Assembly: GCF_032854445.1 (NCBI RefSeq)
Contig: NC_088307.1
Location: 7,268,017-7,332,016, forward strand
Direction of reading: 5' to 3'
Origin: Liolophura sinensis
Lineage: Eukaryota > Mollusca > Polyplacophora > Chitonida > Chitonidae
Length of the DNA stretch: 64,000 bases
Part shown: piece after piece, positions 27,201 through 36,139 of the stretch
Layout of the letters: each line of letters starts with the position of its first letter
Position numbering within the stretch: the first letter of the stretch is position 1
Notes under the pieces: model-generated
The model's database searches: none
What the model saw: the letters and a program-made list of their open reading frames with translations, nothing else
Told to the model about the DNA's origin: nothing
Position numbers and translations under genes: made by a program

Positions 27201-30200
27201 ATAGTCCAATCAAATTCCCAGAAAGTAAACTGAGCACATCCCCTTTCATAATCCAATATTCAGGTGTACCATCCAAGTCCATAATGAGTTGTACACATGT
27301 AGTTACATGTATAGACACATGTAGATAGGGTCTACTGCTCATGGGTTATTTTTAGCAGTTTAATTGGCCACCTTACTCCATTCATTCAGCTGACATATAG
27401 GGCAGAATGCCAGTAAGTGCATCTATACACGTTCATACCTATTAGTGGATAAAAAGGGTTGCTTTTGTGGGTCATGTAATAAATTTATTCTTTACATTTT
27501 TGACCTAATATATGTGTAGGCGGAGATATGGCAGAAATTTTTCTTTTCATTGAGCCCCCTGTTCAGCCATTTCTCTTTCGTTTAGCCTCTTGTTTATGTT
27601 GTTTAACCATTTCTTTCATTTATCTCTACTTGTTCAGCCATTTCTTTTTCATCTTTCCTTAATTGTTCAGCCATTTTTCTTTCATTTAGAAATTTAAACG
27701 CATAGTTTTACCAGTGTATGGAAAGATGTAAGCAGACATTCAGAATTAATGCTTTAATGCTTACTTAAAACACTTTAAAAACTGAGTTACCATTAACGCC
27801 TAACAAATTCGACCTTTACAGTACGGCTTTAGTGTCTGTTTGAAAACATACCCTAATGGACCTAAAATTTCGTCCAGAAAAGTGCATTTTTAGAGGCAAA
27901 TGTCACAAAATATTTTTTTTGGTGCTGAAACTTACAATTTCCCAGTAGAATTTCATCCCATGTTCCAAGCAAACCTCCAAGCAAAAAAGCACCTTTCTAA
28001 AATCAATAAAACTCTCAGAACAAGGAAAAATGGGCAAGTTAGTCATGGTGGAAGGTTATAGTCATTGTGGAAGGTTATAGTCATTGTGGAAGGTTATAGT
28101 CATTTAGGGTAAATCATAAGATTTTGAAGACATTAATGTTCAGGTAGAGGTATACTTTACAAAAATAAGAACAGAATCATGTTCAGATCAGATAACATTC
28201 TCCTGAAGTATGAGTATGCCAAGACCTGTATAACCATACCTAAGCCCTAAAATTTCACAAGTGACAAAACTGCACGGTTTGCCTGATTATCATTTTGCTA
28301 CTGATTTTAGAAATATCTTTCGTTTGGTAGGTTACATGATATGATCCTAGGATATGAAAAATACAAGTTACAGCACCAAAAGTAATATTTGATGACATTT
28401 ATTTGCCTCAGATTTTTTTTTGTGTACAATTTTCTGAATTTACCGTGTATCTGTGGTCAAATTTGTTGAGGATTTAAGGTATAGCTATTATATGATATTG
28501 CTGTTATAAAATATTCTTAAATAAGTGTCCCACTTAGCAACAAAAGCCAGTTTTTGTTACCAGCATAGCAATATGCTGAATGCCTTTTTCTGATCTTTAA
28601 GTGAACTGAAGATCGATGTTAGCTGGCAATGTTACACTTCAGGTTGATTGGTGGTGACTTTCACAATGGAAAAGGTATGATGAAAAACCCCAAGCACGCA
28701 GGCACAATGGAAAACGGGAAGTTTTTGATGTTGGTAAATGTATTGATGCTCCAGTGTGTCTGACATATGAATTATAAAGCATTCTTCAGTGTTTGATATA
28801 TAGCCTGTACCCCTCTGAATGGCTTCTTTGATCTTGGTTTATTTTTTTAAATGAATGAATGAATGAATGAATGAATGATCTGTTGGTTTGACACCAAATT
28901 GGCAATATTTCAACTGTATCGTGGCAATTTGTATTTTGAGCATACTGAGTAGAAAAAAGAAGGTTAGATGGACAAGGAAGTTTATGATCAGGAAGCCAGG
29001 ACTGTTGGCGCGTGTGACAAAATTGAATTCAGTTTCATTCTAAAACTTTTATTAATCTCTAATTGTTCAGCCCGTTTTCTTTCATTAGCATCTGATGTAA
29101 CCAGTTTGGTTTTATTTATTTACCAAGGATTGTCTCTTGTTCATACTGCTATCATGATCATTGGCTACACCACATACATATTTTGTGCTACTGTTATCAG
29201 ATTAGGTTTTCAAAATTACATTTTGAGATATACACCATGCACTATGTATTTTGTGCAATTGTTTTCAAAATCTGAACATCTGTCTACTATAGGTAGATTG
29301 TATTTGTTTTGGGAGGTTTTTTCTTTTTTTGAGGATTATTAGGTAAGAAAAATAACATTTGGCAATCTAGTGAAAGTTTTACCAGAAATGAAAGTATTAT
29401 TCCAGGTGGTATCAAAGTGTTATTTAATGTGTAATAGCTTAACATTTTGTTTAACACGTTTTTTTTTTTTTTAAAGATGTTCCTTTATCTATTTTGATAA
29501 CCTGTTACTATTGAATATCTTGCTACATGCTACCACCTGTATGTTTTTAAAGAGACTAACTTTGCTTTTTTACAGAACAGGTGAATCGACCAATGACATG
29601 CATCGGCACTCCTCTGAGTCCAGTGGCAGAGAACAGAGAGTTGACCACATTTACCAGAAGCAGGGGAATCCCCAGAGAGGCTCCCAAGAGACCCCCTCCT
29701 GTGCCTCATTTTCTAGAGGAACAATCTGTGAAATGTCAGACTGATCAGAAGAGAAAGGTAGCTGTAACAGTACATGGTGGAGGTCCCAAGATAGCCTCAA
29801 ACATTCTGCAGACAACCAATAAAAGTCTAATCCCCAAAAATACAGCGGTGAAAGTTGTCGAGGAAGAGGACGTCAGAATCCGCCCTTTATGCCAGCCTCC
29901 CTCCAGACCACCCCCTCGGCCTCCTCCTGACAAGGTATATGTACCTTCATATCAGCCTTATGTGTATTTTCATAAGGATGGTTGATCATGTAGGCCTATA
30001 CTTTTCTCTCATTTAGCCTCTTGTTCGGCCATTTTTCATTCATTTATCCCTAATTGTTTAGCCATTTTTCTTTCACTTAGCCCTTGGTTCAGCCATTTGT
30101 TTTTCATTTAGCTTTTCTTTAGACATATTCTCACTTTAAGCTCTAATTGTGGAGTCATTTCTCTTTCATTTCACATTTGATCAGCCATTTCTCTTTCATT

Positions 30201-33200
30201 TACCCACTTTTTAGCCATTTCTCTCATTTAAGCCATTTTTCTTTTCATTTAGCCCCCTGTTCAGCCATTTCTCTTTCGTTTAGCCTCTTGTTTATGTTGT
30301 TTAACCATTTCTTTCATTTATCTCTACTTGTTCAGCCATTTCTTTTTCATCTTTCCTTAATTGTTCAGCCATTTTTCTTTCATTTAGCATTTTGTTCTGC
30401 CATTTCTCTTTCAGTGAACCTCTTGTCCAGTCATTTCTCCTTCATTTATCTGTAATTGTTCAACCATTTCTCTTTTATTCATCTCTAATTGTTCAGCCCG
30501 TTTTCTTTCATTAGCATCTGATTTAACCAGTTTTCTTTCATTTAGCATTTTGTTCTGCCATTTCTCTTTCTGTGAACCTCTTTGTTCTTCCATTTATCTC
30601 TAGTTGTTCAGCCAGTTTTCTTTCAGTTAGCCCTTCATATTCGGCCATTTCTTTCTCATTAAACCCTGGCTCATGTATTTTTCTTTGCTTTAGTCTTGGT
30701 TATATACATCTGGTTACAAATGATTCTATTAAATATCCGGTGGTTAGTGTGCTATGGCAGCACCTTGACCCAGGTGTTTCTCACCAACGCGGTTGCTGTG
30801 AGCTCAAGTCCAGCTTGTGCTGGCTTCCTCTCCAGCTGTTCGTGGGAAGGTCTTTCAGCAACCTGCGGATGGTTGTGGGTTTGCCCCAAGTTCTGCCCAG
30901 TTTTCTCTCACCATAATGCAGGTTGCCGACATTTAAGTGAAATACTCTTGAATACGGCATAAAACACCAATCAAATGAATAAAATCAAATAAAATATTGT
31001 ATATATATATATATGCTTCTGAACACAAATGACATTGAGCTAAAGTCCAATTTTCTTTACATAAGAAAAAAAAAGAAAAATATATGAAGTCGGATTAAAA
31101 TTTTATTGATGTACTGCATATATATTCAACAATTAAGTTTCAAGCAGACATGTAGACACTCAGTGCCTGTCAAGTATAAACCAACATTGCAGTCTAGATC
31201 CAGTCCACAAGTAGACACTTGGTGGCTGGCAAGTACAAACCAACATTGCAGTCTAGATCCAGTCCACAAGTAGACACTTGGTGGCTGGCAAGTACAAACC
31301 AACATTGCAGTCTAGATCCAGTCCACAAGTGGACACTCAATGTCTGTCAAGTATAAAGCAACATTGCAGTCTAGATCCAGCCCACATGTAGACACTCAGT
31401 GGCTGTCAAGTATAAAACGACATTGCAGTCTAGATCCAGTCCACAAGTGGGCACTCAGTGGCTATCAAGTATGAGGCAACATTGCAGTCTAGATCCAGTC
31501 CACATGTAGACACTCAGTGGGCGTCAAGTACAAACCAACATTGCAGTCTAGATCCATTCCACAAGTAGACACTCGGTGGCTGTCAAGTATAAAACAACAT
31601 TGCATTCTAGATCCAGTCCACATGTAGACACACAGTGGCGGTAAAGTATAAAACAACATTGCAGTCTAAATCCAGTCCACAAGTGGACACTCAGTGGCTG
31701 TCAAGTACAAAGCAACATTGCAGTCTAGATCCAGTCCACAAGTGGACACTCGGTGGCTGTCAAGTAGAAACCTACATTGCAGTCTAGATCCAGTCCACAA
31801 GTGGACACTCAGTGACTGTCAAGTACAAAGCAACATTGCAGTCTAGATCCAGTCCACAAGTGGACACTCGGTGGCTGTCAAGTATATAGCAACATTGCAG
31901 TCTAGATCCAGTCCACAAGTGGACACTCAGTGACTGTCAAGTACAAAGCAACATTGCAGTCTAGATCCAATCCACAAGTAGACACTCGGTGGCTGTCAAG
32001 TACAAACCAACATTGCAGTCTAGATCCAGTCCACAAGTCCACACTCGGTGGCCGTCAAGTACAAACCAACATTGCAGTCTAGATCCAGTCCACAAGTCGA
32101 CACTCAGTGGCCGTCAAGTACAAACCAACATTGCAGTCTAGATCCAGTCCACAAGAGGACTCTCAGTGGCTGGCAAGTACAAACCAACATTGCAGTCTAG
32201 ATCCAGTCCACAAGAGGACACTCAGTGTCTGTCAAGTATAAAACAACATTGCAGTCTAGATCCAGTCCACAAGTAGACACTTGGTGGCTGTCAATTATAA
32301 AGCAACATTGCAGTCTAGATCCAGTCCACAAGTAGACACTCAGTGGCTGTCAAGTATAAAGCAACATTGCAGTCTAGATCCAGTCCACAAGTAGACACTG
32401 AGTGGCTGTCAAGTAAAAAGCAACATTGCAGTCTAGATCCAGTCCACAAGTAAACACTCAGTGGCTGTAAAGTATAAAGCAACATTGCAGTCTAGATCCA
32501 ATCCACAAGTAGACACTGAGTGGCCGTCAAGTATAAACCAACATTGCAGTGTGGATCCAGTCCACAAGTGGACACTTGGTGGCTGTCAAGTATATAGCAA
32601 CATTGCAGTCTAGATCCAGTCCACAAGTGGACACTCAGTGACTGTCAAGTACAAAGCAACATTGCAGTCTAGATCCAGTCCACAAGTAGACACTCGGTGG
32701 CTGTCAAGTACAAACCAACATTGCAGTCTAGATCCTGTCCACAAGTGGACACTCAGTGGCCATCAAGTACAAACCAACATTGCAGTCTAGATCCAGTCCA
32801 CAAGTCGACACTCAGTGGCCGTCAAGTACAAACCAACATTGCAGTCTAGATCCAGTCCACAAGAGGACTCTCAGTGGCTGGCAAGTACAAACCAACATTG
32901 CAGTCTAGATCCAGTCCACAAGTCGACACTCAGTGGCCGTCAAGTACAAACCAACATTGCAGTCTAGATCCAGTCCACAAGAGGACTCTCAGTGGCTGTG
33001 AAGTATAAACCAACATTGCAGTCTAGATCCAGTCCACAAGTAGACACTGAGTGGCTGTGAAGTATAAACCAACATTGCAGTCTAGATCCAGTCCACAAGA
33101 GGACTCTCAGTGGCTGTGAAGTATAAACCAACATTGCAGTCTAGATCCAGTCCACAAGTAGACACTCAGTGGCTGTGAAGTATAAACCAACATTGCAGTC

Positions 33201-36139
33201 TAGATCCAGTCCACAAGTAGACACTGAGTGGCTGTCAAGTAAAAAGCAACATTGCAGTCTAGATCCAGTCCACAAGTGGACTCTCAGTGGCTGTCAAGTA
33301 TAAAACAACATTGCAGTCTAGATCCAGTCCACAAGTGGACTCTCAGTGGCTGTCAAGTATAAACCAACATTGCAGTGTGGATCCAGTCCACAAGTGGACA
33401 CTTAGTGGTGTCAAGTATAAAGCAACATTGCAGTCTAGATCCAGTCCACAAGTGGACTCTCAGTGGCTGTCAAGTATAAAACAACATTGCAGTCTAGATC
33501 CAGTCCACAAGTGGACTCTCAGTGACTGTCAAGTATAAAGCAACATTGCAGTCTAGATCCAGTCCACAAGTAGACACTCAGTGGCTGTCAAGTATAAACC
33601 AACATTGCAGTCTAGGTCCAGTCCACAAGTGGACACTCAGTGGCTCTCAAGTAAAATTTATTTATTTATTTATTTGATTGTTGTTTTACGCCGTATTCAA
33701 GAATATTTCACTTATACAACGGCGGCCAGCATGATGGTGGGAGGAAACCGGGCAGAGCCCGGGGAAAACCCACGACCATCCGCAGGTTGCTAGCAGACCT
33801 CCCCACTTACGGCCGGAGAGGAAGCCAGCATGAGCTGGACTTGAACTCACAGCGACCGTATTGGTGAGAGGCTTCTGGGTCATTATGCTGCGCTAGCGCG
33901 CGAACCGACTGAGCCACGGAGGTCCCTGTCAAGTAAAAAGCAACATTGCAGTCTAGATCCAGTCAACAAGTAGACACTCAGTGGCTGTCAAGTACAAAGC
34001 AACATTGCAGTCTAGATCTAGTCCACAAGTAGACACTCAGTGGCTGTCAAGTACAAACCAACATTGCAGTCTAGATCTAGTCCACAAGTAGACACTCAGT
34101 GGCCATCAAGTTTAAAGCAACATTGCAGTCTAGATCGAGTCCACAAGTAGACACTCGGTGGCCGTCAAGTATAAACCAACATTGCAGTGTGGATCCAGTC
34201 CACAAGTAGACACTCGGTGGCCGTCAAGTATATAGCAACATTGCAGTCTAGATCCAGTCCACAAGTAAACACTCAGTGGCTGTCAAGTATAAACCAACAT
34301 TGCAGTCTAGATCCAATCCACAAGTGGACACTCAGTGGCTGTCAAGTACAAACCAACATTGCATTCTAGATCCAGTCCACAAGTAGACACTCAGTGGCTG
34401 TCAAGTATAAACCAACATTGCAGTCTAGATCCAATCCACAAGTGGACACTCAGTGGCTGGCAAGTACAAACCAACATTGCAGTCTAGATCCAGTCCACAA
34501 GTAGACACTCGTTGGCCATCAAGTACAAAGCAACATTGCAGTCTAGATCCAGTCCACAAGTGGACACTCAGTGGCTGTCAAGTACAAAGCAACATTGCAG
34601 TCTAGATCCAGTCCACAAGTGGACACTCGGTGGCCGTCAAGTACAAACCAACATTGCAGTCCAGATCCAGTCCACAAGTGGAAACTCAGTGGCTGTCAAG
34701 TATAAAGCAACATTGCAGTCTAGATCCAATCCACAAGTAGACACTCAGTGGCTGGCAAGTACAAAGCAACATTGCAGTCTAGATCCAGTCCACAAGTGGA
34801 CACTCAGTGGCTGGCAAGTACAAAGCAACATTGCAGTCTAGATCCAGTCCACAAGTAGACACTCAGTGGCTGTCAAGTATAAAGCAACATTGCAGTCTAG
34901 ATCCAGTCCACAAGTAGACACTCAGTGTCTGTCAAGTATAAACCAACATCCTGTCCACAAGTGGACACTCAGTGGTGTCAAGTACAAACCTTCATTGCAG
35001 TGTGGATCCAGTCCACAAGTAGACGCTCAGTGTCTGTCAAGTATAAACCAACATCCAGTCCACAAGTAGACACTCAGTAGTTTTCCATCATGGTGCTGCT
35101 TAAATACTTATAAAAGTAGTTTATGGACAATATTTTCCGATCTTTGTTGAGTGTGTAATACAGTGTATAAGTCATTGTGAATGTTGAAGAAGTTTTTCAG
35201 TGGTCTGTAAATGGAAAAATATACATGAATGTAAATATTTCTGTTAAATGTGTGTAAATTTCCATCTTGTCAGTAATAAAATTGGGTATCCTAGCTCACC
35301 TCCTGAGATGGTTAAATTTGCTGGTTCTCTGTGACTGTCAGACTATTCAAAGAGGTCACATGTTCAAAATCAGCTGCTTGTTACCAGGGGGCCTTAAATC
35401 AGACACTTTGTCAACTAACAAAGGTTCTATGGTTTACTACAGACACTTCCCCCCCCCCCCCCACTCCCACCCATAATGCTGACTTCGATCATACATGTAT
35501 AAAAGAGTGGAGTGTTGGATACCAATCAAACGAATAAATGAATAAAACTGGTCTTTGTCTCTTCCCATAAGTCCATAGCGACACCTGTTCGCAGTACTGT
35601 GGCTGTATACAGTTATGACCCTGGCGAAGATGGGCAGCTCATGTTCAGGGAAGGGGAGATAATCAGTGTCGAGGAAGATGGTGAGTCGGGTAATGCTGCG
35701 TATTTCACATAAAGCTCAAGTTGGTGTGTAAAATGGACTTCCAAATTCACATAAAGGTGACATAATGGTACTTTTGATGGTAACACTTAAATTTTTTTGA
35801 TAAGAAATTATACTTCACAGAAAACATTAAAGTGATACAGAATCCACTTTGATTGGCTGATAGCGAAGATAGGATTTCCTAGGTGTAAGCCTTCATCTTG
35901 GTCTATGCTTGAATAAATCTGCCTTACCAAAAATTCAGCCTGTGATTGGCATATAGCCTGGATCAGCAGAGGTTCTGTATCCTTTTAAATGGCTCTACGT
36001 TAAAAATTGTCACTTGAAAAACACTTTTCTATTTTCAGTTGATGAGAACTGGTTTCAGGGGAGACTACGAGGGAAAAGTGGGCTGGTTCCGTGGACATAC
36101 GTACAGAGCATAGGGAGAAAAAGTGACATCTTCCACTGA
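12058..36139 (+). CDS. NCF2: p67phox-like NADPH oxidase activator (NCF2/NOXA1 family), ten exons
   Basis: The product should bind active Rac and switch on a NOX2-type NADPH oxidase at a membrane. Exons are about 12058-12230, 15652-15734, 19162-19270, 19691-19825, 20685-20792, 21649-21705, 22917-23259, 29576-29934, 35572-35680 and 36040-36139. All inner junctions are AG/GT and in phase, giving roughly 525 residues. Exons 1-4 form the TPR region (WNEAVLRFTEGRFDDSL, KDEHLAVGHFQHG, LRGHAVIDYRQLG). Arg and Asp at positions known to contact Rac in human p67phox (R102, D108) are kept. Exons 5-6 hold the activation domain (NFLGQAK+VVAALD), keeping the Val equivalent to V204. Exons 7-8 are Ser/Pro-rich with SH3-ligand motifs. 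Exons 9-10 make one SH3 domain. No PB1 domain or central SH3 was found. The start is unresolved (see exon 1). NOXA1 is the alternative name. Confidence 0.9.
12231..13254. other. p67phox-like intron 1, first part
   Basis: It contains a poly-T/poly-G run near 12391-12419 and otherwise featureless AT-rich sequence. Confidence 0.5.
13255..13514. repeat. Fold-back palindrome, arms about 80 bp
   Basis: The arm 13255-13330 matches the reverse complement of 13430-13514, with a loop of about 100 bp. Shared words include ATCATGACTAAAATTAAACT and GAAATGGACTT. It may be a fold-back transposon or an inverted duplication inside intron 1. Confidence 0.8.
13520..13835. repeat. Diverged direct duplication of about 130 bp
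   Basis: The segments near 13520-13640 and 13720-13835 share ordered words: GGCCA..CTGTCTA, TCAAAATA.TTCTA, TTACCAT/TTACCCT, ACTTCTAG and ATGATTACG.AATAC. They look like an old tandem duplication. Confidence 0.5.
14575..14705 (+). mobile_element. SINE family B, 3' part
   Basis: The tail ATCATATGGCTGAAAAGTTG TTAAGTATGG..AAACCCCAAGCA ends in ATTC repeats. It matches the 3' end of the full copy at 55019-55380. Confidence 0.75.
14826..14910 (+). repeat. Unclassified dispersed repeat C, copy 1
   Basis: CCTAATTCATCAACCTTTCT, GAAAGAGCA and GTAATTTGATTTTGGAGACA also occur, on the other strand, at about 61045-61175. Part of it recurs at 21140-21190. Confidence 0.6.
15331..15540 (+). repeat. Unclassified dispersed repeat A, copy 1
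   Basis: It shares an ordered series of words (GCCCATTTTTCCTGATTCTG, GTAAGTTTCAGCAC, ATTTATTTGCCTCT, GGGTGAAATTTTAGGTCA) with copies near 26.0, 27.9 and 28.3 kb. Confidence 0.7.
15652..15734 (+). CDS. NCF2: p67phox-like gene, exon 2 (TPR2)
   Basis: The acceptor ACTGTTACAG and a GTACTG donor bound 83 bases. The exon encodes SFTKTVQKDEHLAVGHFQHG and more, and ends with two bases of an Arg codon finished by exon 3. The Asp of KDEH aligns with Asp67 of human p67phox. Confidence 0.85.
15735..19161. other. p67phox-like intron 2
   Basis: AT-rich, with a (TCTG)n run near 15795-15820 and several A/T homopolymers. I saw no exon, SINE or array here. Confidence 0.45.
19162..19270 (+). CDS. NCF2: p67phox-like gene, exon 3 (TPR3 and Rac-contact loop)
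   Basis: Acceptor CTGTTTACAG and a GTACAC donor bound 109 bases. It encodes ISSALDSFQKAYFYLRGHAV and IDYRQLGLNIKLYAMQ, the segment matching the human LRGN..IDY Rac-binding stretch. Confidence 0.92.
19691..19825 (+). CDS. NCF2: p67phox-like gene, exon 4 (TPR4)
   Basis: Acceptor TATTTTCTAG and a GTACCT donor bound 45 codons, from VLLNLALCWCRRDKTKALKW to SRALMAVQ, in phase 0 at both ends. Confidence 0.92.
19876..20160 (-). mobile_element. SINE family B, near full length
   Basis: The reverse strand reads a degraded tRNA-like head (GATCAAACTCGGG), CCAAAGACTTTAAAAATGG, CTTGGCACTCAGCA, GTGTCAGTATAATGTGACTG and the tail CATATGAGTGAAAAATTGTT. It lies in intron 4, about 50 bp after exon 4. Confidence 0.8.
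20248..20298. repeat. 15-bp direct repeat, about 3.5 copies
   Basis: GGTGAGAACATGTAT is repeated head to tail in intron 4. Confidence 0.9.
20685..20792 (+). CDS. NCF2: p67phox-like gene, exon 5 (start of activation domain)
   Basis: Acceptor TGTTTGCAG and donor GTAAGG bound 36 codons. IFRPSKTVVDNLQQRNFLGQ aligns with the human segment leading into the activation domain. Confidence 0.92.
20870..21006 (-). mobile_element. SINE family A, 3' part
   Basis: A family A tail and core lie on the reverse strand in intron 5, 78 bp after exon 5. Its start is a T-rich run (reverse of the ATAA tail). Confidence 0.88.
21140..21190 (+). repeat. Dispersed repeat C, fragment
   Basis: TACCCTAATTCCTCAACTGT followed by GTGAAAGAGCAACCTTCAGT matches the copy at 61045-61175. 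Confidence 0.5.
21649..21705 (+). CDS. NCF2: p67phox-like gene, exon 6 (activation domain core)
   Basis: Acceptor TTTTGTCAG and donor GTAAAT bound 19 codons, VVAALDLSDTFTGFAGPRK. The first Val aligns with V204 of human p67phox, which is needed for oxidase activation. Confidence 0.9.
21774..22440. repeat. 35-bp minisatellite, about 19 copies
   Basis: The unit GTTCTGGTTACAGCCACTGT CATCTAGTCATGGAG fills the start of intron 6, with decayed copies to about 22575. It does not include exon 6 sequence. Confidence 0.95.
22917..23259 (+). CDS. NCF2: p67phox-like gene, exon 7 (Ser/Pro-rich)
   Basis: Acceptor TTTTCCCAG and donor GTGAGG bound 343 bases. The exon encodes a Ser/Arg/Pro-rich low-complexity stretch (SSSSAISPKSVSPKRQ) and the proline cluster KQRPPPPTAPPPRLPHRK, a likely SH3 ligand. 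Many Ser-Pro pairs are possible phosphorylation sites. It ends one base into a Glu codon. Confidence 0.85.
23260..26031. other. p67phox-like intron 7, first part
   Basis: Holds a short three-copy repeat of TTTGTGTAACATTTTAT near 23992-24038 and a SINE tail at 25521-25595. No exon was recognised. Confidence 0.45.
25521..25595 (+). mobile_element. SINE family A, decayed tail
   Basis: GTCGCATAAATGAAATATCC, TAAAACACCAGTCGCC and AATAAACAAATAAA mark an old 3' end of family A. Confidence 0.6.
26032..26252 (+). repeat. Dispersed repeat A, copy 2
   Basis: TTTTTCCTGATTCTG, ATTTATTTGCCTCT and GGGTGAAATTTTAAGTCA occur in the same order as in the 15.3 kb copy. Confidence 0.65.
27540..27690 (+). repeat. 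Displaced fragment of the 30-kb minisatellite
   Basis: About 150 bp is almost identical to 30235-30385, inside the AGCCATTTCTCTTTCATTTA array 2.7 kb downstream in the next intron. It has the same internal irregularities (TTTATGTTGTTTAACC). Confidence 0.85.
27848..28045 (-). repeat. Dispersed repeat A, copy 3
   Basis: The reverse complement follows the 15.3 kb copy: GCCCATTTTTCCTTGTTCTG, GGTTTGCTTGGAACATGG, GTAAGTTTCAGCACC and CCTAATGGACCTAAAATTTC on the given strand. A 19-bp unit repeated three times follows at 28044-28100. Confidence 0.7.
28331..28445 (+). repeat. Dispersed repeat A, partial copy 4
   Basis: CAAGTTACAGCACCAAAAGT and GACATTTATTTGCCTC match the other copies. Confidence 0.5.
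28846..29575. other. End of intron 7, with (AATG)n and array fragment
   Basis: An (AATG)n run lies at 28850-28878. The stretch 29050-29105 (AATTGTTCAGCCCGTTTTCT) matches the array at 30487-30535. The rest is AT-rich with no exon seen. Confidence 0.5.
29576..29934 (+). CDS. NCF2: p67phox-like gene, exon 8 (proline-rich)
   Basis: Acceptor CTTTTTTACAG and donor GTATAT bound 359 bases; the acceptor at 29575 is the one that keeps the frame from exon 7 (split Glu codon). It has REAPKRPPPVPHF and CQPPSRPPPRPPPDK, both likely SH3-binding motifs. It ends in phase 0. Confidence 0.85.
29996..30680. repeat. 31-bp minisatellite (AGCCATTTCTCTTTCATTTA)
   Basis: About 22 irregular copies occur in intron 8. 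Pieces of the same array are found in intron 7. Confidence 0.92.
30737..30994 (+). mobile_element. SINE family A, nearly full length
   Basis: It begins with GGTGGTTAGTGTGCTATGGC (tRNA-like A box), has the B box GAGCTCAAGTCC, the conserved core and the CACCAATCAAATGAATAAA tail. Confidence 0.92.
31150..35085. repeat. 59-bp satellite, about 60 copies
   Basis: The unit contains CATTGCAGTCTAGATCCAGT CCACAAGTAGACACTCAGTG and a variable GCTGTCAAGTATAAACCAA part. It occupies most of intron 8 of the p67phox-like gene, is broken once by a SINE, and decays at the right end, where partial units lack TCTAGA. The long frames here are by-products of the repeat. Confidence 0.97.
33656..33925 (-). mobile_element. 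SINE family A, full length, inside the 59-bp satellite
   Basis: The best copy of the family in the window. On the minus strand it runs from GGACCTCCGTGGCTCAGTCG (A box), through GAGTTCAAGTCC (B box) and the core, to the ATAA-rich tail. CTNTCAAGTAAA flanks it on both sides (33644-33655 and 33926-33937), a 12-bp target site duplication with one mismatch. Confidence 0.95.
35090..35571. other. End of intron 8
   Basis: Contains a poly-C run at 35449-35461 and no recognisable exon; the PB1 domain was looked for here and not seen. Confidence 0.45.
35572..35680 (+). CDS. NCF2: p67phox-like gene, exon 9 (first part of SH3)
   Basis: Acceptor CTTCCCATAAG and donor GTGAGT bound 109 bases. TVAVYSYDPGEDGQLMFREG is the typical ALYDY-type start of an SH3 domain, followed by the acidic RT/n-Src region EIISVEED. 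Confidence 0.92.
36040..36139 (+). CDS. NCF2: p67phox-like gene, exon 10 (end of SH3, stop)
   Basis: After acceptor TATTTTCAG the frame reads DENWFQGRLRGKSGLVPWTY and ends at TGA 36137-36139. The Trp, the GKSGLVP block and the final Tyr are the usual SH3 ligand-pocket residues. Confidence 0.92.

Noticed and set aside
29745-29933. Minus-strand Gly-rich frame
   Set aside because: It is the antisense of the proline-rich exon 8.
30147-30593. Open frames on both strands over the AGCCATTTCTCTTTCATTTA array
   Set aside because: Low-complexity repeat translation only.
33840-33925. Apparent tRNA gene in the SINE heads (also at 55019 and 37623)
   Set aside because: A and B boxes are present but the heads do not close into a clover-leaf with an acceptor stem, and they are followed by SINE bodies.
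33287-35069. Open frames with repeated LQSRSSPQVD-type sequence
   Set aside because: They are translations of the 59-bp satellite inside an intron of the p67phox-like gene.
31150-35085. Possible CRISPR array (regular repeats)
   Set aside because: Units are directly adjacent with no unique spacers, and the genome is eukaryotic. The same applies to the other arrays.
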